Position numbers and translations under genes: made by a program
Assembly: GCA_900095095.1 (NCBI GenBank)
Contig: FMBT01000430.1
Span: forward strand, 50,572-114,571
Direction: 5' to 3'
Length of the DNA stretch: 64,000 nt
Source of the DNA: Fragilariopsis cylindrus CCMP1102
Taxonomy: Eukaryota; Bacillariophyta; Bacillariophyceae; Bacillariales; Bacillariaceae
In this document: positions 32,504 through 44,366 of the stretch, in pieces
How the letters are laid out: each line of letters begins with the position of its first letter
How positions within the stretch are numbered: position 1 is the first letter of the stretch
The notes under the pieces: model-generated
The model's input: the letters and a program-made list of their open reading frames with translations, nothing else
Told to the model about the DNA's origin: nothing
Database searches by the model: none

Positions 32504-33189
32504 TGTTGTTATAATTTGCTATTACTTTTTAAGATTTGAAAGGAAAGATTTTTGTTTGGATTGGATTTGGGTTTTGTAAAATAAAATAATGAGGTTATGA
32601 TACAATGCAGCAAACAACGTAAGCAAATCATTCGTGGGTCGTCGCTCACTAGATCTTGGAAGAGAGCTTCCCATAAATACTAATATCAAGATAAATTTCG
32701 TCGGAGAGGATGGCTGTTTGAAAATAATGATAAGTAGGACCGCATCCGGTATTGAGGATATGTAATATTTTTATACGTGTCTCATTCATAGCTCCCCCAC
32801 CTCGTTTAACTGCTTTCGCGTACGTTTAACGCCTAGATTTAACTAAAGAAAATGTGCTGTATCACATTCGAGGAGGAAATACTACGCTTGACGTGCGCAC
32901 AATTTGAATTTTCTCGGCTGAGTAGAATGCTTTTTTCCAAGCGAAAAACTAACTGCCAATTTCCTTCACTACAGTACTGCAACTTACTCCCACTACTATT
33001 AATACCAATCTACATACTGACACCAATCATTGCTTGCTCTCTGTGTTACCACCTGACTGCCTAGCCTGCTACTATACCACCTGCCTGCAAAGGAAATTTG
33101 TATCTTACTTTGAAATGACATTGAAAGTGAGATATCTGTGTGCAGCACTTCAGAAAAACTCATAACAAAACCATACCCCTCAAAATGTC
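32504..33189. other. Intergenic DNA
   Basis: Upstream flank of the small secreted gene. No gene or clear repeat supported. Confidence 0.4.
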
Positions 33190-34850
33190 CACAATATGTT
33201 CTGCCTTTCTATAAATATTTATGCCGTATTGGACATGATACATTTGATATCATTAATTCTTGTTGTCATGCAGAAGTTTACTACAGGAAGTTTATGTTGC
33301 AATAAGATCTCAAACAGCAACAGGAAGCAGTTCTATTGTTGGTGTTTCATATCTTCTTTACCCCCCCCCCCCACTCCCCACTCCCCAATGCAACCTTTCT
33401 GTATTATTGTTTGGTTTGACAGTAATAACCAGTAAAATTTGTCAGGAGTAGTGGACCCACCAGTGATATAAAGTAGCAATATTGGTGTTGTCCTTCCTTA
33501 TTACCCCAATGCAACCTTTCTACATGCATCTAATTCTCCCACAGCAGCAGCAGGAAGCTGATGCTGTTTTTGTTGTTGCTATCTCATAATATTATTGATT
33601 GGTTGACAGTACTAGAAAAAAATAGCATGTGTTATCTAGGATTGGTGTGGTCCCGCGAAACAGTGTGATGATACAATAATATTGCTGTCGTCCTGTATAG
33701 ATGTCAGGAGTGTCTAGTTCAGTCCAACAATACAGTCAGTGTACAACATCAACCATCCTTTCAATTGCCACAGCAATTAAAGAAAGCAAACTAAACAATA
33801 ACAATAGAGATCCTCATATTCCAAATACAATACAATTAATGATAGATCTCAGATCTCTCTCTCTCCAAGTTGTGGTTGAGCATAGGCATCTTAATAGCAG
33901 AAGCAGCAGTTCATGTTGTTGTTTCTTTCTTCTGTTTTGATGATGATATCATGCAGTACTAGATAGAAAGAACCAGCATGTTCTGGTGAGTGACCCTGCT
34001 AGTGCAGTGGATAATACAACAATATTGCTGCCATTTATCGCAATGCAACAACAACCTTTGTGCAACAGATTATCACACAGCAGTATTAGTTCTTATTGTT
34101 AGTTGTTGTTGTTGTTGTTGTTTTTGTTTCATATTGTTGTTTGGTTGACAGTGCTACTCAATAGAACCAGCATGTGCTAGGAGTGGTCATGCCAAACAGT
34201 GTGATGGTACAAGAATATTGTTGCTATTCTTTACCTGAATGCAACCTTGTTGTTGCCTCAGCTTACAAGAAGTGTGCACACAGTAAGTAGCAGTTCTTCT
34301 CGCTATTGTTGTTGAGGAAATGCACCAGCAGAAATATTATTGTACCACACTTACATGTATGCAATAGTTTATATGAAGTGCACAATATTCTCTCATACTA
34401 GCAGATGTTGCTGTTGTGTTGTAGTAATTATTATTGTTGTTTCTTTTGATATCTTTTGGTCCACAGCACTACTAGATAGAACCATCATAAACCAGAAGTG
34501 GGTGAAGAAGTGGATGCACCAGCGATATTGCTAGACCACATTTACAGGCAGAAGTTTACAGAAAGTACACAACAAAATCACACACAGTGCACTATGTAGA
34601 ACTGGCATGATAGTCCAGGAATGGACCCACCAGTCTCCTTTACCTACCTCCATACAACCTGCCTTCGTAAACATGCATAAGTGCACAAGGTGCATATTAG
34701 TGTATACAACAATTTTTCTCAATGCATTGTTGTTGTTTTGTATAATAGTTTGGTTGATAGTAATATATTACTATAACCAGCATGTAATGTGCCATCAATT
34801 CGAATCTGGTGTTGTCATGTTTACAGTCAGACCAAGCATTACCGTAACTT
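33190..34850. repeat. Highly degenerate tandem repeat region
   Basis: Recurrent words appear every few hundred bases: TTTGGTTGACAGT, AGATAGAACCAGCATGT, CCCCAATGCAACCTTTCT, ACAATATTGCTG and GTGTGATGATACA. The copies are too diverged to define one unit length by eye (spacing about 180-300 bp). A C12 run lies at 33361-33372. No coding frame is consistent between copies. Confidence 0.65.
33361..33372 (-). repeat. Poly-C tract (C12)
   Basis: Twelve C followed by ACTCCCCACTCCCCAATGCA, inside the degenerate repeat region. Confidence 0.9.
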
Positions 34851-35650
34851 ACCGTATATTCATTTGATTGTTTACTCGTGCTTGCCACCGTCACTCGTTG
34901 CCACCGTATTTCTATTTTTAATTCTAAAACTCTCATACCGGGGTTCTACTTACATTTTTGTTGTGGTTAGAGCCCGGTGCGCACTCCACGAAATTACGGC
35001 ACTCCGAGGGACAAGAAAGATTTTATGGGAAAGTAAAATAGTATACGTCTACATAATTAAATTTCCCTTATCCCCCTTAAGAAAAATAAAATCCAATGCA
35101 AGCAACAACGGAGAGGATCGGCCAGTGTAAGTAAAATTCGCCAAAAATACAGTACATGTGAACGGAACTATGATGATTACTTACTACACTGTAAATACTA
35201 GTATGCACGTGCACACTATAAGCCTTAAGATGGAGTCAGGTATTATTCGTGTTAAGAAAGAGTAGGCAGTATCAGCCAGCCATCTAAGTATGGTGCTTTT
35301 TGGTCGCAAAGCTTTTTGTATACCCGTATCGGATAGAAAATTTTCATTCCTCAACGCCGTACACGTTAAATTATAGATTTTTCTCATCCGTGCGAATTCA
35401 CCAAGACACATCTTCTTTTCTTTGAGACAACAAAACACGACACAAGAACGTAACCATCACATACTGTATTGTACCCGAACTTCCTTATCAGCTAGTACAC
35501 CCTGCCTCATATCACTTTGAACTTTAGTTAAAAATCATTGTTTCATTTCGTTTTCAATTTCCAAAAAGCATAAGAAAGAAGTTTATTGAATTGAACTTTC
35601 CTCATACTATTCTTTATTTTATTAAAAAGACAACAAACAAACAAACAACG
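34851..35650. other. Intergenic/promoter region of the W-repeat gene
   Basis: No gene or clear repeat supported. Downstream part is A/C-rich up to the ATG at 35651. Confidence 0.4.
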
Positions 35651-37036
35651 ATGGTACGTATATAGAGAGTACAGATTAGAGAATAGACAATAGTTTATGT
35701 ACTGCGCTGTACCTTCCGAATGAATGTTTGTGATTCTAGATCCGATCTTCCTTTTTTTCACTTCACTATAGTACTTTGAAATGTCGTGTCGTGTCGTGTC
35801 GTTTCTATCTTTTCTATTTTTCTCAAAGGACATACGAGACCGTCCGCTTCTCACTCACACAAACATCATTTCTTCTACTCCTCCTTCCTTCCCTTCCACT
35901 CCCTTTTCGTCTCATACAATAACAATAAATATAAACAGAGTCCTCCAGTGATTAACACATTAAGATATCGTACACGTAATGCATGTGGTGCGAATGGTAC
36001 TGTATTACGTATATCAAGTTGTTTAATTATTGCATTACTAATTGTACTTGGTATTGTCTTTGGTGAAGATTTAATTGGAAATTTCGGAAAAAGTAGTTCC
36101 AGTTCGAATCAATTACGTACTAGTGAACAATATGGTAGTTATGAAGAGTATGATTGGATTGAATTACCAACTGATGTTCAAGCAGCAGCACAAATATTAG
36201 GATATAATAAAGGATCCTGGGATCATGATGGACATGCGGAACATTTTGATAAAGATTGGGAAGAATTAACACCAATACAACAAGAGGCTGCTTTCACAAT
36301 GGGATATGATGAAAAATCCTGGTGTATTGATTATGAAAATTATGAAGAAGAAATGTATGAAAAACGTGAATATTATTTTCAAGATTATGATTGGGACGAA
36401 TTGCCCTATGATGTCCAATCGGCGGCTACTAAATTTGGATTTACACAAAAGGAATGGGATAATGATATTCCAATGATGAGTTTTGATACTGATTGGAATG
36501 AATTATCACTGGAATTACAAAATGCGGCCAAGACACTAGGATATGATGAAGAGATATGGTGTGATGATGAAAAAGAATTTAAACAAGAACAATCTCAAAA
36601 TTGGATTAATGAGGAATGGAGTGATTTACCAACGGAAGTTAAAGTTGCTGCGAAAACATTAGGTTTTACACAAGAATTATGGGACAATGATGGTAAAACA
36701 CTTCATACTGATACTGATTGGGATGATTTACCAGTCGTACAACAAAATGCTGCTATCACAATGGGTTATAATCATAATTCATGGTGTAATGATTTTGACG
36801 AACATGAAACTGAAATACGTATTGATTACAAAGAAGATGATTGGAGTGAGTTACCACAAAATGTCCAATCGGCTGCATCGACATTAGGCTTTACAAACGA
36901 ATCCTGGGATAATGAATTACGTACACCCAATGAAGAGAAAGATTGGAATCAATTAACAAAAGAACAACAAAATGCTGCCATGGTATTAGGATATGATGAA
37001 CAAAAATGGTGTGATGAAGATGATGATGATTTTTAA
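35651..37036 (+). CDS. Membrane-anchored W-repeat protein (eight W-L-Q-AA-LG-W units)
   Basis: Function unknown. Proposed gene: exon 1 is the ATG alone (35651-35653), followed directly by GTACGT; the intron is 35654-35938 (acceptor AACAG); exon 2 is 35939-37036. The product starts MSPPVINTLRYRTRN, has one membrane helix (SCLIIALLIVLGIVF, about residues 24-38) and then eight units of about 35-45 residues in four A/B pairs. A units read DWxELPxxVQxAAxxLGFTxxxWDND; B units read DWxxLxxxQQxAAxxLGYxxxxWC. It ends CDEDDDDF. An alternative in-frame ATG at 35786 would add a Ser/His/Phe-rich leader lying entirely within the intron, so the spliced start is preferred. Acidic Trp-containing helical units suggest a protein-binding role (inference). 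Confidence 0.7.
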
Positions 37037-37049
37037 AAGAAGTTATTCT

Positions 37050-37340
37050 TAACTTGTATGTATTAGTGCACGGTATAACGTGTACGTGTACGTATACGTA
37101 TACAAATAAAGACAAAATCAAAACAAAATCAAAGATCAAATAATGAATGAACGAAAACGAAATTGAAGAAAGGATCGAAATGAGCCGAGCGTTTGACACG
37201 AACGAAATAAGCACAGGCATACAGTATGTAATAAATAGTACGGAGTACAGTACAGTACAGTACAGTACAGAACAGAACAGAACAGAATAAGAAGATGAAT
37301 GGAATAAATAAATAAATAAATAATGAAATACAAAATAAAT
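37050..37340 (-). repeat. Dispersed repeat, copy B (inverted)
   Basis: Reverse-complement counterpart of 27479-27780. It includes a CAGTA/CAGAA run (37248-37287) and an AATAAATAAATAA run. Its complement shows the same order of words, including TTCGTGTCAAACGCTC and GTTATACCGTGCA. Confidence 0.75.
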
Positions 37341-37444
37341 TAGTTGTTTTATAATTAATACACAGACACATATTAATACTATGCGAGCTAGCTAGTACCG
37401 TAGTAGTACAGTGCACTAATTTTGGTTGGTTTCAGACCCAAATA

Positions 37445-37678
37445 CTACCTCCGTGCAACGCCTGTTTCACATTTCGCAAGCGCTATCGTTTGAAAATTTA
37501 GCGTGCGTAAAAGCACGCTAAAACCTTAAAATATTAAGATCTACTCACAAAATAGAGGGTTATAGTTACAAGTTTCCCTCATCCTCCTCGCAAATTTAGT
37601 CGTTGGACGTGTTAATTAGGCGCAAAACTATCACCCGATACTAGTATCGCATACGAAACAAGCGTTGCACGGAGGAAG
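37445..37678. mobile_element. Complete Stowaway-like MITE (234 bp)
   Basis: Terminal inverted repeats CTACCTCCGTGCAACGCCTG (left) and, on the opposite strand, CTTCCTCCGTGCAACGCTTG (right), flanked on both sides by TA (37443-37444 and 37679-37680). A TA duplication and a CTxCCTCCGT start are the hallmarks of Stowaway/Tc1-mariner MITEs. The interior is non-coding and contains a small hairpin near 37500-37519 (AGCGTGC / GCACGCT). Confidence 0.75.
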
Positions 37679-38110
37679 TATGCATGATATATTGATTTGT
37701 ATTTTTTAGCGTAAACGACGCGCAAGAGAATTTTTAGAGTTTGAAAACTTTGAAAAATCATCACAATTGATTATTTTATAGTTTTACTATTAAATCCACC
37801 AAGTTGCGCGGGTGGGTGCTACGGTAGTTTTTTTTTTGTACGGTCTATCGTGGAATAACACAACACTGGTTGAATTTTGTTTATAATGATATGTATATTA
37901 TATGTATTTATTCTTATTAATATTTAATTTTTTTTTTCAGGATATTCATTCTTAAGATTTTGTTCGTATCACGTTTCTTGGTTCGTTTTATTTTAAATTT
38001 ATAGTTATACTATTTGATTCCTTCGATTCTACATACGATTTGATTCTACATTCACATTCGTATTTCCCATTTCAATTCAATTTATTATTATTATAATTCA
38101 GGATGATATT
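37679..38110. other. Intergenic AT-rich DNA
   Basis: 3' flank of the sulfotransferase gene. No gene supported; T-rich runs only. Confidence 0.45.
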
Positions 38111-40337
38111 TTATATTTTATTATTTAAAAATAATTTATTATATTCTTGATTTTGAATATCATTTTCAGTCAAATAGAGTTGACTCAATAATCGATGTTT
38201 TTGATTTCCATGTTTGTCACGAGGATTTTGTTTTAAATATAATTGAAAGGCAGTTCGAGCCTCAGTTGTGGTGATGATTGGTGTAGTAGTAGTAGTAGTA
38301 GTAGTAGTTTTAGTATCACCATAACCAAATTGTTGATAGATTGTTTCAATGGCACCCGGTATATTTGTGACTAAGTCTAAAAAATGAAAATCAATTCTAT
38401 TTTTTGGTAGTAGTGGTAGTGGTATAGTATTATTATCATTATTATTATCACCATTATTTCGAACAAATTGAAATCGAAATGGATCATTCTTACTACGACG
38501 TCGTGGTCGTGTAGTAGTCCTAATCGTACCATTATCATCATCATCATCATCTTCTTCATTGTCATCCTCTTCATTATCAGTATCGTTATCATTTTCTCTT
38601 TTATTTGTTATACTATATGAATTATTATTTGTACCATTATTATTTGTACCATTATTTGTAACGTTATCATTAGTAGTATCTTGATATTTGGTAAAATTGA
38701 TCATACCATTAATATAACGTTGTATCCGTCGATTATCTTCGATACCCCATTCTTTGGCCGATGTTCCGGGTGTATTGGGTATCGCATCCATCATACAAAA
38801 TATAAAAAATAATTTGGTCATGGAGGCAATAATATCAGTTGGATTTCGATGACTAAAAATTAATTTTAAACCATTACTATCACATTTTAATGAATTTGAC
38901 TTCGATGATTCTTTACTTGTTATATTAGTATTAAATACTTGAATTAATTGTGGTAAATAGGCGGAATGATCTGGATCTTTCAGTAACCATGGTATATTAT
39001 TTGTTGGACATTCAATAGTATCATTCCCATTTTCATCTAAATTATAACCACGATTTTTCCATTCGACTTTATCAGTATATTGATATAATTTCATGATTAA
39101 TTTTAACCATTCGTATCGATATACTGCAGTATGATTCGATTCAATTAATTCCGCTATACCATTTGGATAACGACTGTTACTTTTACTGCTACTCTTACCG
39201 GTTGTATTTCTATACATTGGATATAATTTCACCATACTATCCATATAATGATGTCCTAAGCAACTATCATACCAATTTAAGGATTCATCGGCCTATATTA
39301 TTGTATTAGTGAGGAGGAAAAACGAAACGAAACGAAGTAGATAGAAAAGGGGTGAGAAAAACGAAGACGTGATAAAATGGTAACGAAATGAAACGAAAGA
39401 GACGGAACACATACACACAGCAAAAAAACACAAACACAGATACACCACCACTTTCACTACTTACTTCACTGGGTATAAATTCATGCATGGTAGACATACA
39501 TTTAAAAAAATTGGGATAGAGGTAATTTACTTTTTGAATAATGGTAGTTTGTAATTCTATTGCTTTGTTGGCACGTCCAATACTATCCCAACGTGGAATT
39601 AGTGTCGGTAAGGGTAATACCATATCACACATATCAAAACATTTATATCGTTTCGTATCTTTCGACATGGTACGATGTAATATCGTAGTTCCAGTACGTG
39701 GTAAACTTACAATAAAGACCGGATTAATGATTTGTTCTTTCGATATTTCACTAGAGGACATAGCCATCTTTAATATACCATAATGATTCGTTAAATCAAT
39801 CGAACTTTGATAATAATTTAAGATCTTACCCACGATGGTTAAATGTGTTGTTTCAACGATATCTAAATAATAATTTTCAATCCGTACTGTCATGTCATTT
39901 CTGGCTTGTTCATTACATAATATTTTTGGTATATTACTACCATTCAAATCATTATCCTCATCCGCATCTTTCATTAATTGTATACTTTTATCCAATGCGG
40001 GTGTAATAGAATATTTTTTTAGTAAATATAATATAAAATTTCCGAATGTCGATGAATTACCAAATGCACCCACATTAATATATCGTATAATATAACAAGG
40101 ACGTGCTAGACCTTCAATCCGCCATTCCGTATTATTCCAATCTGTTATTGTTTGATCAAATTGATTTACTTTATAATTAAAATATAGGAACCAATTTGTA
40201 CCAATAATTACAACACCAGAAGTTATTGTACTCAATAGAATATTATTTGATATAGTTTCTACTATCAACGATGATAATGATGATGATGATGATGATAACC
40301 ATGATGACAATGATGAAAAAAACGATTTCATGCTCAT
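38111..40337 (-). CDS. Sulfotransferase (Sulfotransfer_3-like), two exons, membrane-anchored
   Basis: Transfers sulfate from PAPS, probably to a glycan or lipid in the Golgi. Exon 1 is 40337-39465 (291 codons), the intron 39464-39293 (donor GTAAGT, acceptor TATAG) and exon 2 39292-38111, phase 0, total 684 residues. A Ser-rich head precedes one membrane helix (STITSGVVIIGTNWFLYF, about 36-53). The PAPS 5'-phosphosulfate loop is VFIVSLPRTGTTILHRTM (about 205-222). The 3'-phosphate-binding motif is KLIFSHRNPTDIIASMTK in exon 2. The splice joins MHEFIPSE to ADESLNWYDSCLGHHYMDS, matching the usual family order. Exon 2 contains long Asn/Asp inserts (NNNGTNNNS, NEEDDNEEDDDDDD), so it is longer than typical (about 350-450). 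Intronic readthrough frames are not coding. Confidence 0.85.
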
Positions 40338-41329
40338 CGTTTCGTTTCGTTACGTCAGTTTAGTTTGTACTGTTATTTCTTCTTCTCGTTGTCTTTTTCG
40401 TTTTCGTTTCGTTTTCCTACAGTTCGAGGTGAGTTGAGTCGGTATAATGTGAAGTCGAATCGAATATAGACGAGTTGAGTTGAGTTGAGTTGATTTGAGT
40501 ATTATATGTCGAGTTCTGTTTATGTTCTCTTTCCCAAGTTCGTTTCCCTTTCTTTTTTGTTTCCCTCTGTTCAATGAGTTGAGTTGAGTTGAGTGAGGTA
40601 CAAGTCGAATCGAATATATATGCGACAAGTCAAGTATGTCTATGCCGAGTTCTGTTCTGTTCTGTTCCTTTTTTTCAGTCGTTACGTTACGTTACGTTTC
40701 GTTACGTTTGGTTACGTTAAGTTAAGTTAAGTTACTTTACGTTACGTGAAGTCAAGTTACTTCAAGTACGTTCAGTTAAGTTCAGTTAAGTTAAGTTTCC
40801 TTTCCTTTCGAGTAATAAATCAAATATACAGAATAGAGTAAAAAAAAAGGTGAATCTCTTTTATGTGATGAATCGAACACTCAAACTTAGAACTCAAACT
40901 CGAAACTGCTTCAACAAAACTCTGCTCCTCTGACACTAACCACGTACTCAAAATTGACTGACGCAGCACTCTCCTCGATACTATTGCTTATTACAACACA
41001 ACACAACACAACACAACACAATTTGAAATCTAATGTTGATGACTGACTCGATCGTATATATTATTAATTTATATTTATAAAAATCATTGCTCTACCGTCG
41101 CGTATGGTTGGTTGGTGATGGTTGTATGCAGGCATGGTGGTTGCATGGGGTTTTAAATGTGTGGTTGGTTGCGTTGCGTTGAAGCGATGGTTGAATGGGT
41201 TAAATTTTAATGTGTGTTTGGTTGCGTTGCGTTTTGTTTATGGTATGATTGTGTGTCGTATTATTATGGTGATAAAAAATAATATTTTGGTTATTTTAGT
41301 GCAGTAATGGTGTTGCATGATCATCGCGT
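40338..41329. repeat. Pentanucleotide satellite-rich upstream region
   Basis: Runs of GTTGA/GAGTT (about 40470-40495 and 40575-40595), GTTAC (about 40680-40750), GTTAA and ACAAC (about 40995-41022). A short duplication GTTGGTTGCGTTGCGTT recurs near 41165 and 41220. No gene supported. Confidence 0.7.
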
Positions 41330-41880
41330 TCGAAATATTCTGATCGCGTGCGATGGGATTTACAGTTTGTGTGCGGAACAATTATTCAATTATTCAATTA
41401 ACTAATTTATTTTTGCGAACTGAAGAGTCGCGGCAGAAAGAAATATCAATTGATTAGTAGTGCGTTGGGGGCTATAATATCGGCGATATAATGAACAACA
41501 GTAAAGAAAGCTGAGGTGTGGAACACACAATTCAAAACAACGTTCAAGAAAGCGAAGATATCTTTTTCGTGATCGCGTTATGGAACGGGGATGTACAGTA
41601 GTTTGTGTGTGGAACAATTAATTAACTAACTAAAAAGAGAAATATCAATGCATAATGCCTGTAGTACAATTATAAGGTTCAATAGATGAGTATTGGCGGT
41701 TAATTATAATAATATAAACTGTAACATACCGGTAGTATGTTTGGCAATGCGCAAATAAATGCGAATTCGAACCGCGACGCGACGATATACTAGTATTATA
41801 ATACTATATACAACATTATAAATTAATGAACAGTAAAGAAAGCTGAGGGTGGAAAACACAATTCAAAACGTCATGCAGTT
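41330..41880. repeat. Diverged tandem duplication (about 335-bp unit)
   Basis: AACAGTAAAGAAAGCTGAGG followed by GTGGAA...CACAATTCAAAAC appears at about 41493 and again at about 41828. GTTTGTGTGxGGAACAAT also occurs twice, near 41368 and 41600. No coding content. Confidence 0.65.
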
Positions 41881-43089
41881 TTAGCGAATACTGTACTGGC
41901 TCTCACTTGTGATTAATTTTAAAAAGATATCTATGTTCGTCTCTCTTATTGTACGTGACAGTGTACTTTAAAGTACACTGAACCTGCCGTAGACTGGTAA
42001 AGAGACGTTGTGTAAGGTGTATAATGATACACTAGTAGCAGCCAGCTACTGCACGGGGTACGAATAGCGCTCACTGCATGCAACTCCTGTAGTAAGCCCA
42101 GCTAATATCACTACATCGAACTTACTACAACAACCTATCATCAACAAAAGTATAATGTATTCCATCATCCTCGTCTTTTTTGCTACTGTAATGATTTCTT
42201 TCTTTTTCGTAGAAAGAAAAATGAAGGAACAGTGGCATTTTTTTTCGAACGGACTCCACGTGAAATGTAATGGCCATAATAATGCTTGAGGTGCATGCGT
42301 GCGAATACGTTTTTTTTTCTCAATAGTACAATTAAAACAGAAGGGATATTGTTGGCCACTAGTTCGTACTTGCCCCTTAGGCTGTTTACCTTTTTTTGGC
42401 AGATTAATATTGAGAAAGTAAAGGAAAAAACATCAAATCGTCCTATCATCCTGAAGCAATCAGACACCCGCCAATGAAACATCACGAGATAACGAATTGG
42501 ATCGACGAATTAATACTCAAACATCGATGAGAATAACTGCAGAAGTATCAACATCATAAATATAACAAAGACAAGGACACAATCTTCGAAAGGATCAATG
42601 TGCATATTTTGAGGTCAGTGCGGCCTTTCTATTTTGTTCATTCATCTCAAAAAAAAAATCGAGCAAAATTAAAAATCAAAATGATGGTCATAGTATTAGT
42701 TCAAAAAATAATAATGAACACACTGCAATAAAATAAAAGACGATGACGACGATGACGACGATAGGCAGCGAGCAACAGAAAGCCTATTTGGTAATAGATA
42801 ATAGATCTATTTGCATCTTTAGATTTTTCTTTTTTTTGTGCAACAGTATGGTGTTCCTGTAGCTGTCATGAATGGTGGTCAGCCAGTTGACTTCTCTAAA
42901 TCGCAAGTTACTAAAATATCTTTATCTTCAGTCATCATCTTCAGCTTATAAAGAAGCTCTGTCATTCGCGCTTTTTGCACTATTGGAAGATCGTTTTCCT
43001 TTTTATTCATACTACTTACTACATTGAAGGTCAATATTCTTCCCGCCAACGGCTAGCAGCCATCTTTTTGTTGATGACGTGGATGACGT
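41881..43089. other. Intergenic DNA
   Basis: No supported gene. A 100-codon minus-strand frame at 42183-42485 has no recognisable domain and no supporting context, so it is not called. Confidence 0.4.
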
Positions 43090-43679
43090 TCATGACGTTA
43101 ATAAATGACCTGCATTAATATTGCAAGCACTTAGCAACTTAAGAATAGCATGAGCGACAAACACATCATATTCATCACTTTGTTCATTTACTTTCTCAAT
43201 TAGTTTAACATTGCAGCTCTCCCACCCATAGTCTTCCCAATATTTATCCTTTTCATTTTCGATTGACCTATCACTAAACATTTCAAGCCGATACATCCAA
43301 TAGGAGGACCCTGATGCAAGTTCAGGTTGCACAGAAGAAGCTATTGGTATTTCGATGATGAGCGAGTCTATAGAAACCAAATCAATCTCGCACATATTCC
43401 GTAAAATTTAGATTCATGGAATTATCCTCCCATCGAATTGTAATAACCTCACATAGTCCTAGTTTATAATCCTCCAAAATTGAAGGAAATTGTCAAGATT
43501 GCTTTTGATCATTTTATTTTAATTTCAGATTGTATAGCTGGATGTGCACATATGATTATATTTCCTGCTGTAACCTCCTACATTGTCTTGATCTCTCCCA
43601 CTTTTCTTGTTAGGAAAGCTGCAAAATTTGCAACATAGGCTGAAACTGTAATCAAAACGGAAGATCCAAGTCCAAACAT
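43090..43679 (-). pseudogene. Ionotropic glutamate receptor-like channel, decayed fragment
   Basis: On the minus strand from 43679, the frame reads FGLGSSVLITVSAYVANFAAF then LTRKVGEIKTM. SAYVANFAAFLT matches the SYTANLAAFLT gate of the third membrane segment of glutamate receptor channels. After an in-frame TAG it continues AGNIIICAHPAIQSEIKI, then in other frames FPSILEDYKLGLCEVITI and, from 43395, a 101-codon stretch with SLIIEIPIASSVQPELASGS then SYWMYRLE, as expected for the second ligand-binding lobe. At least one stop and one frame change lie within 600 bp, and everything upstream of segment M3 is absent. It is a relic; such channels are known in diatoms. Confidence 0.7.
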
Positions 43680-43685
43680 GAAGAA

Positions 43686-44270
43686 TTAGTCTGGCAAGCG
43701 AGTAGCTGCATCATTATCAACGCCAGCTTTAAAAAAAATATCCCCTTTTCTAAAAATGTCCCCTTTTCTAGAAAAGCATCCATCCTTTCTACATCGCTTG
43801 ACTGGTTTTACAGCAACATATAAATCACATGTTAATTTCTGCTTGCCTTGAAATAAGAATGCCTTTAAAGTTTCACGCTTGCCACGTGGAGTCTTGCATT
43901 TCTTCTTGCATGTACCAGGATAGAATTTTCTTACTTTCTTTCCACCAGATTTAGGTTGTATCTGTTTACTTCTCTTGATTGGTTTGAATGCAGCATATGG
44001 ATCACATATTCTTGACAAGTCACCTTCAAATCTAAAGTCAATATCATTTGAACAGTCATTGGTGGGTACAGGACTAGGCAATGAACTTCGACCACCACTG
44101 GGCAATGTCCTTGGTTCGGACCTTGGACAGTACTCGGTTTGCTACTTGGATCCGGACTAGAACTAGGTACATCACTTGGTGATTGACTAGGCTTAAAGAT
44201 CGGACCAGAATCCTGACTAGGAACAAAACTAGTTACGTCTGTTGGTGAGTGACTAGGCTTAATGCTATAT
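43686..44270 (-). pseudogene. Decayed copy of the neighbouring ShK-like/Pro-Ser-rich gene
   Basis: From 44270 downward, the minus strand first gives SIKPSHSPTD and FKPSQSPSDVPSSSPDPSS. After a frame change it gives CSNDIDFRFEGDLSRICDPY, AAFKPIKRSKQIQP and KFYPGTCKKKC. Two conserved cysteines of the domain are replaced (KRSK for KRCK, FYPGTC for FCPGTC), and a second domain copy is internally scrambled. The arrangement (Ser/Pro repeats before the Cys domain) is the reverse of the intact gene, so it looks like the junction between two head-to-tail copies. Its stop is followed in the same frame by the glutamate-receptor fragment. Confidence 0.7.
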
Positions 44271-44366
44271 TTTTATATATATAGGTCCTATATATATTAT
44301 TATTATAACTATGTAAAATGTATGAATATGGAAAACGATTATAACCTGGGTGGTTCGGGTGTTTAT

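Noticed and set aside
42183-42485. 100-codon minus ORF as a transposase fragment
   Set aside because: A faint resemblance only; no catalytic residues or ends could be shown.
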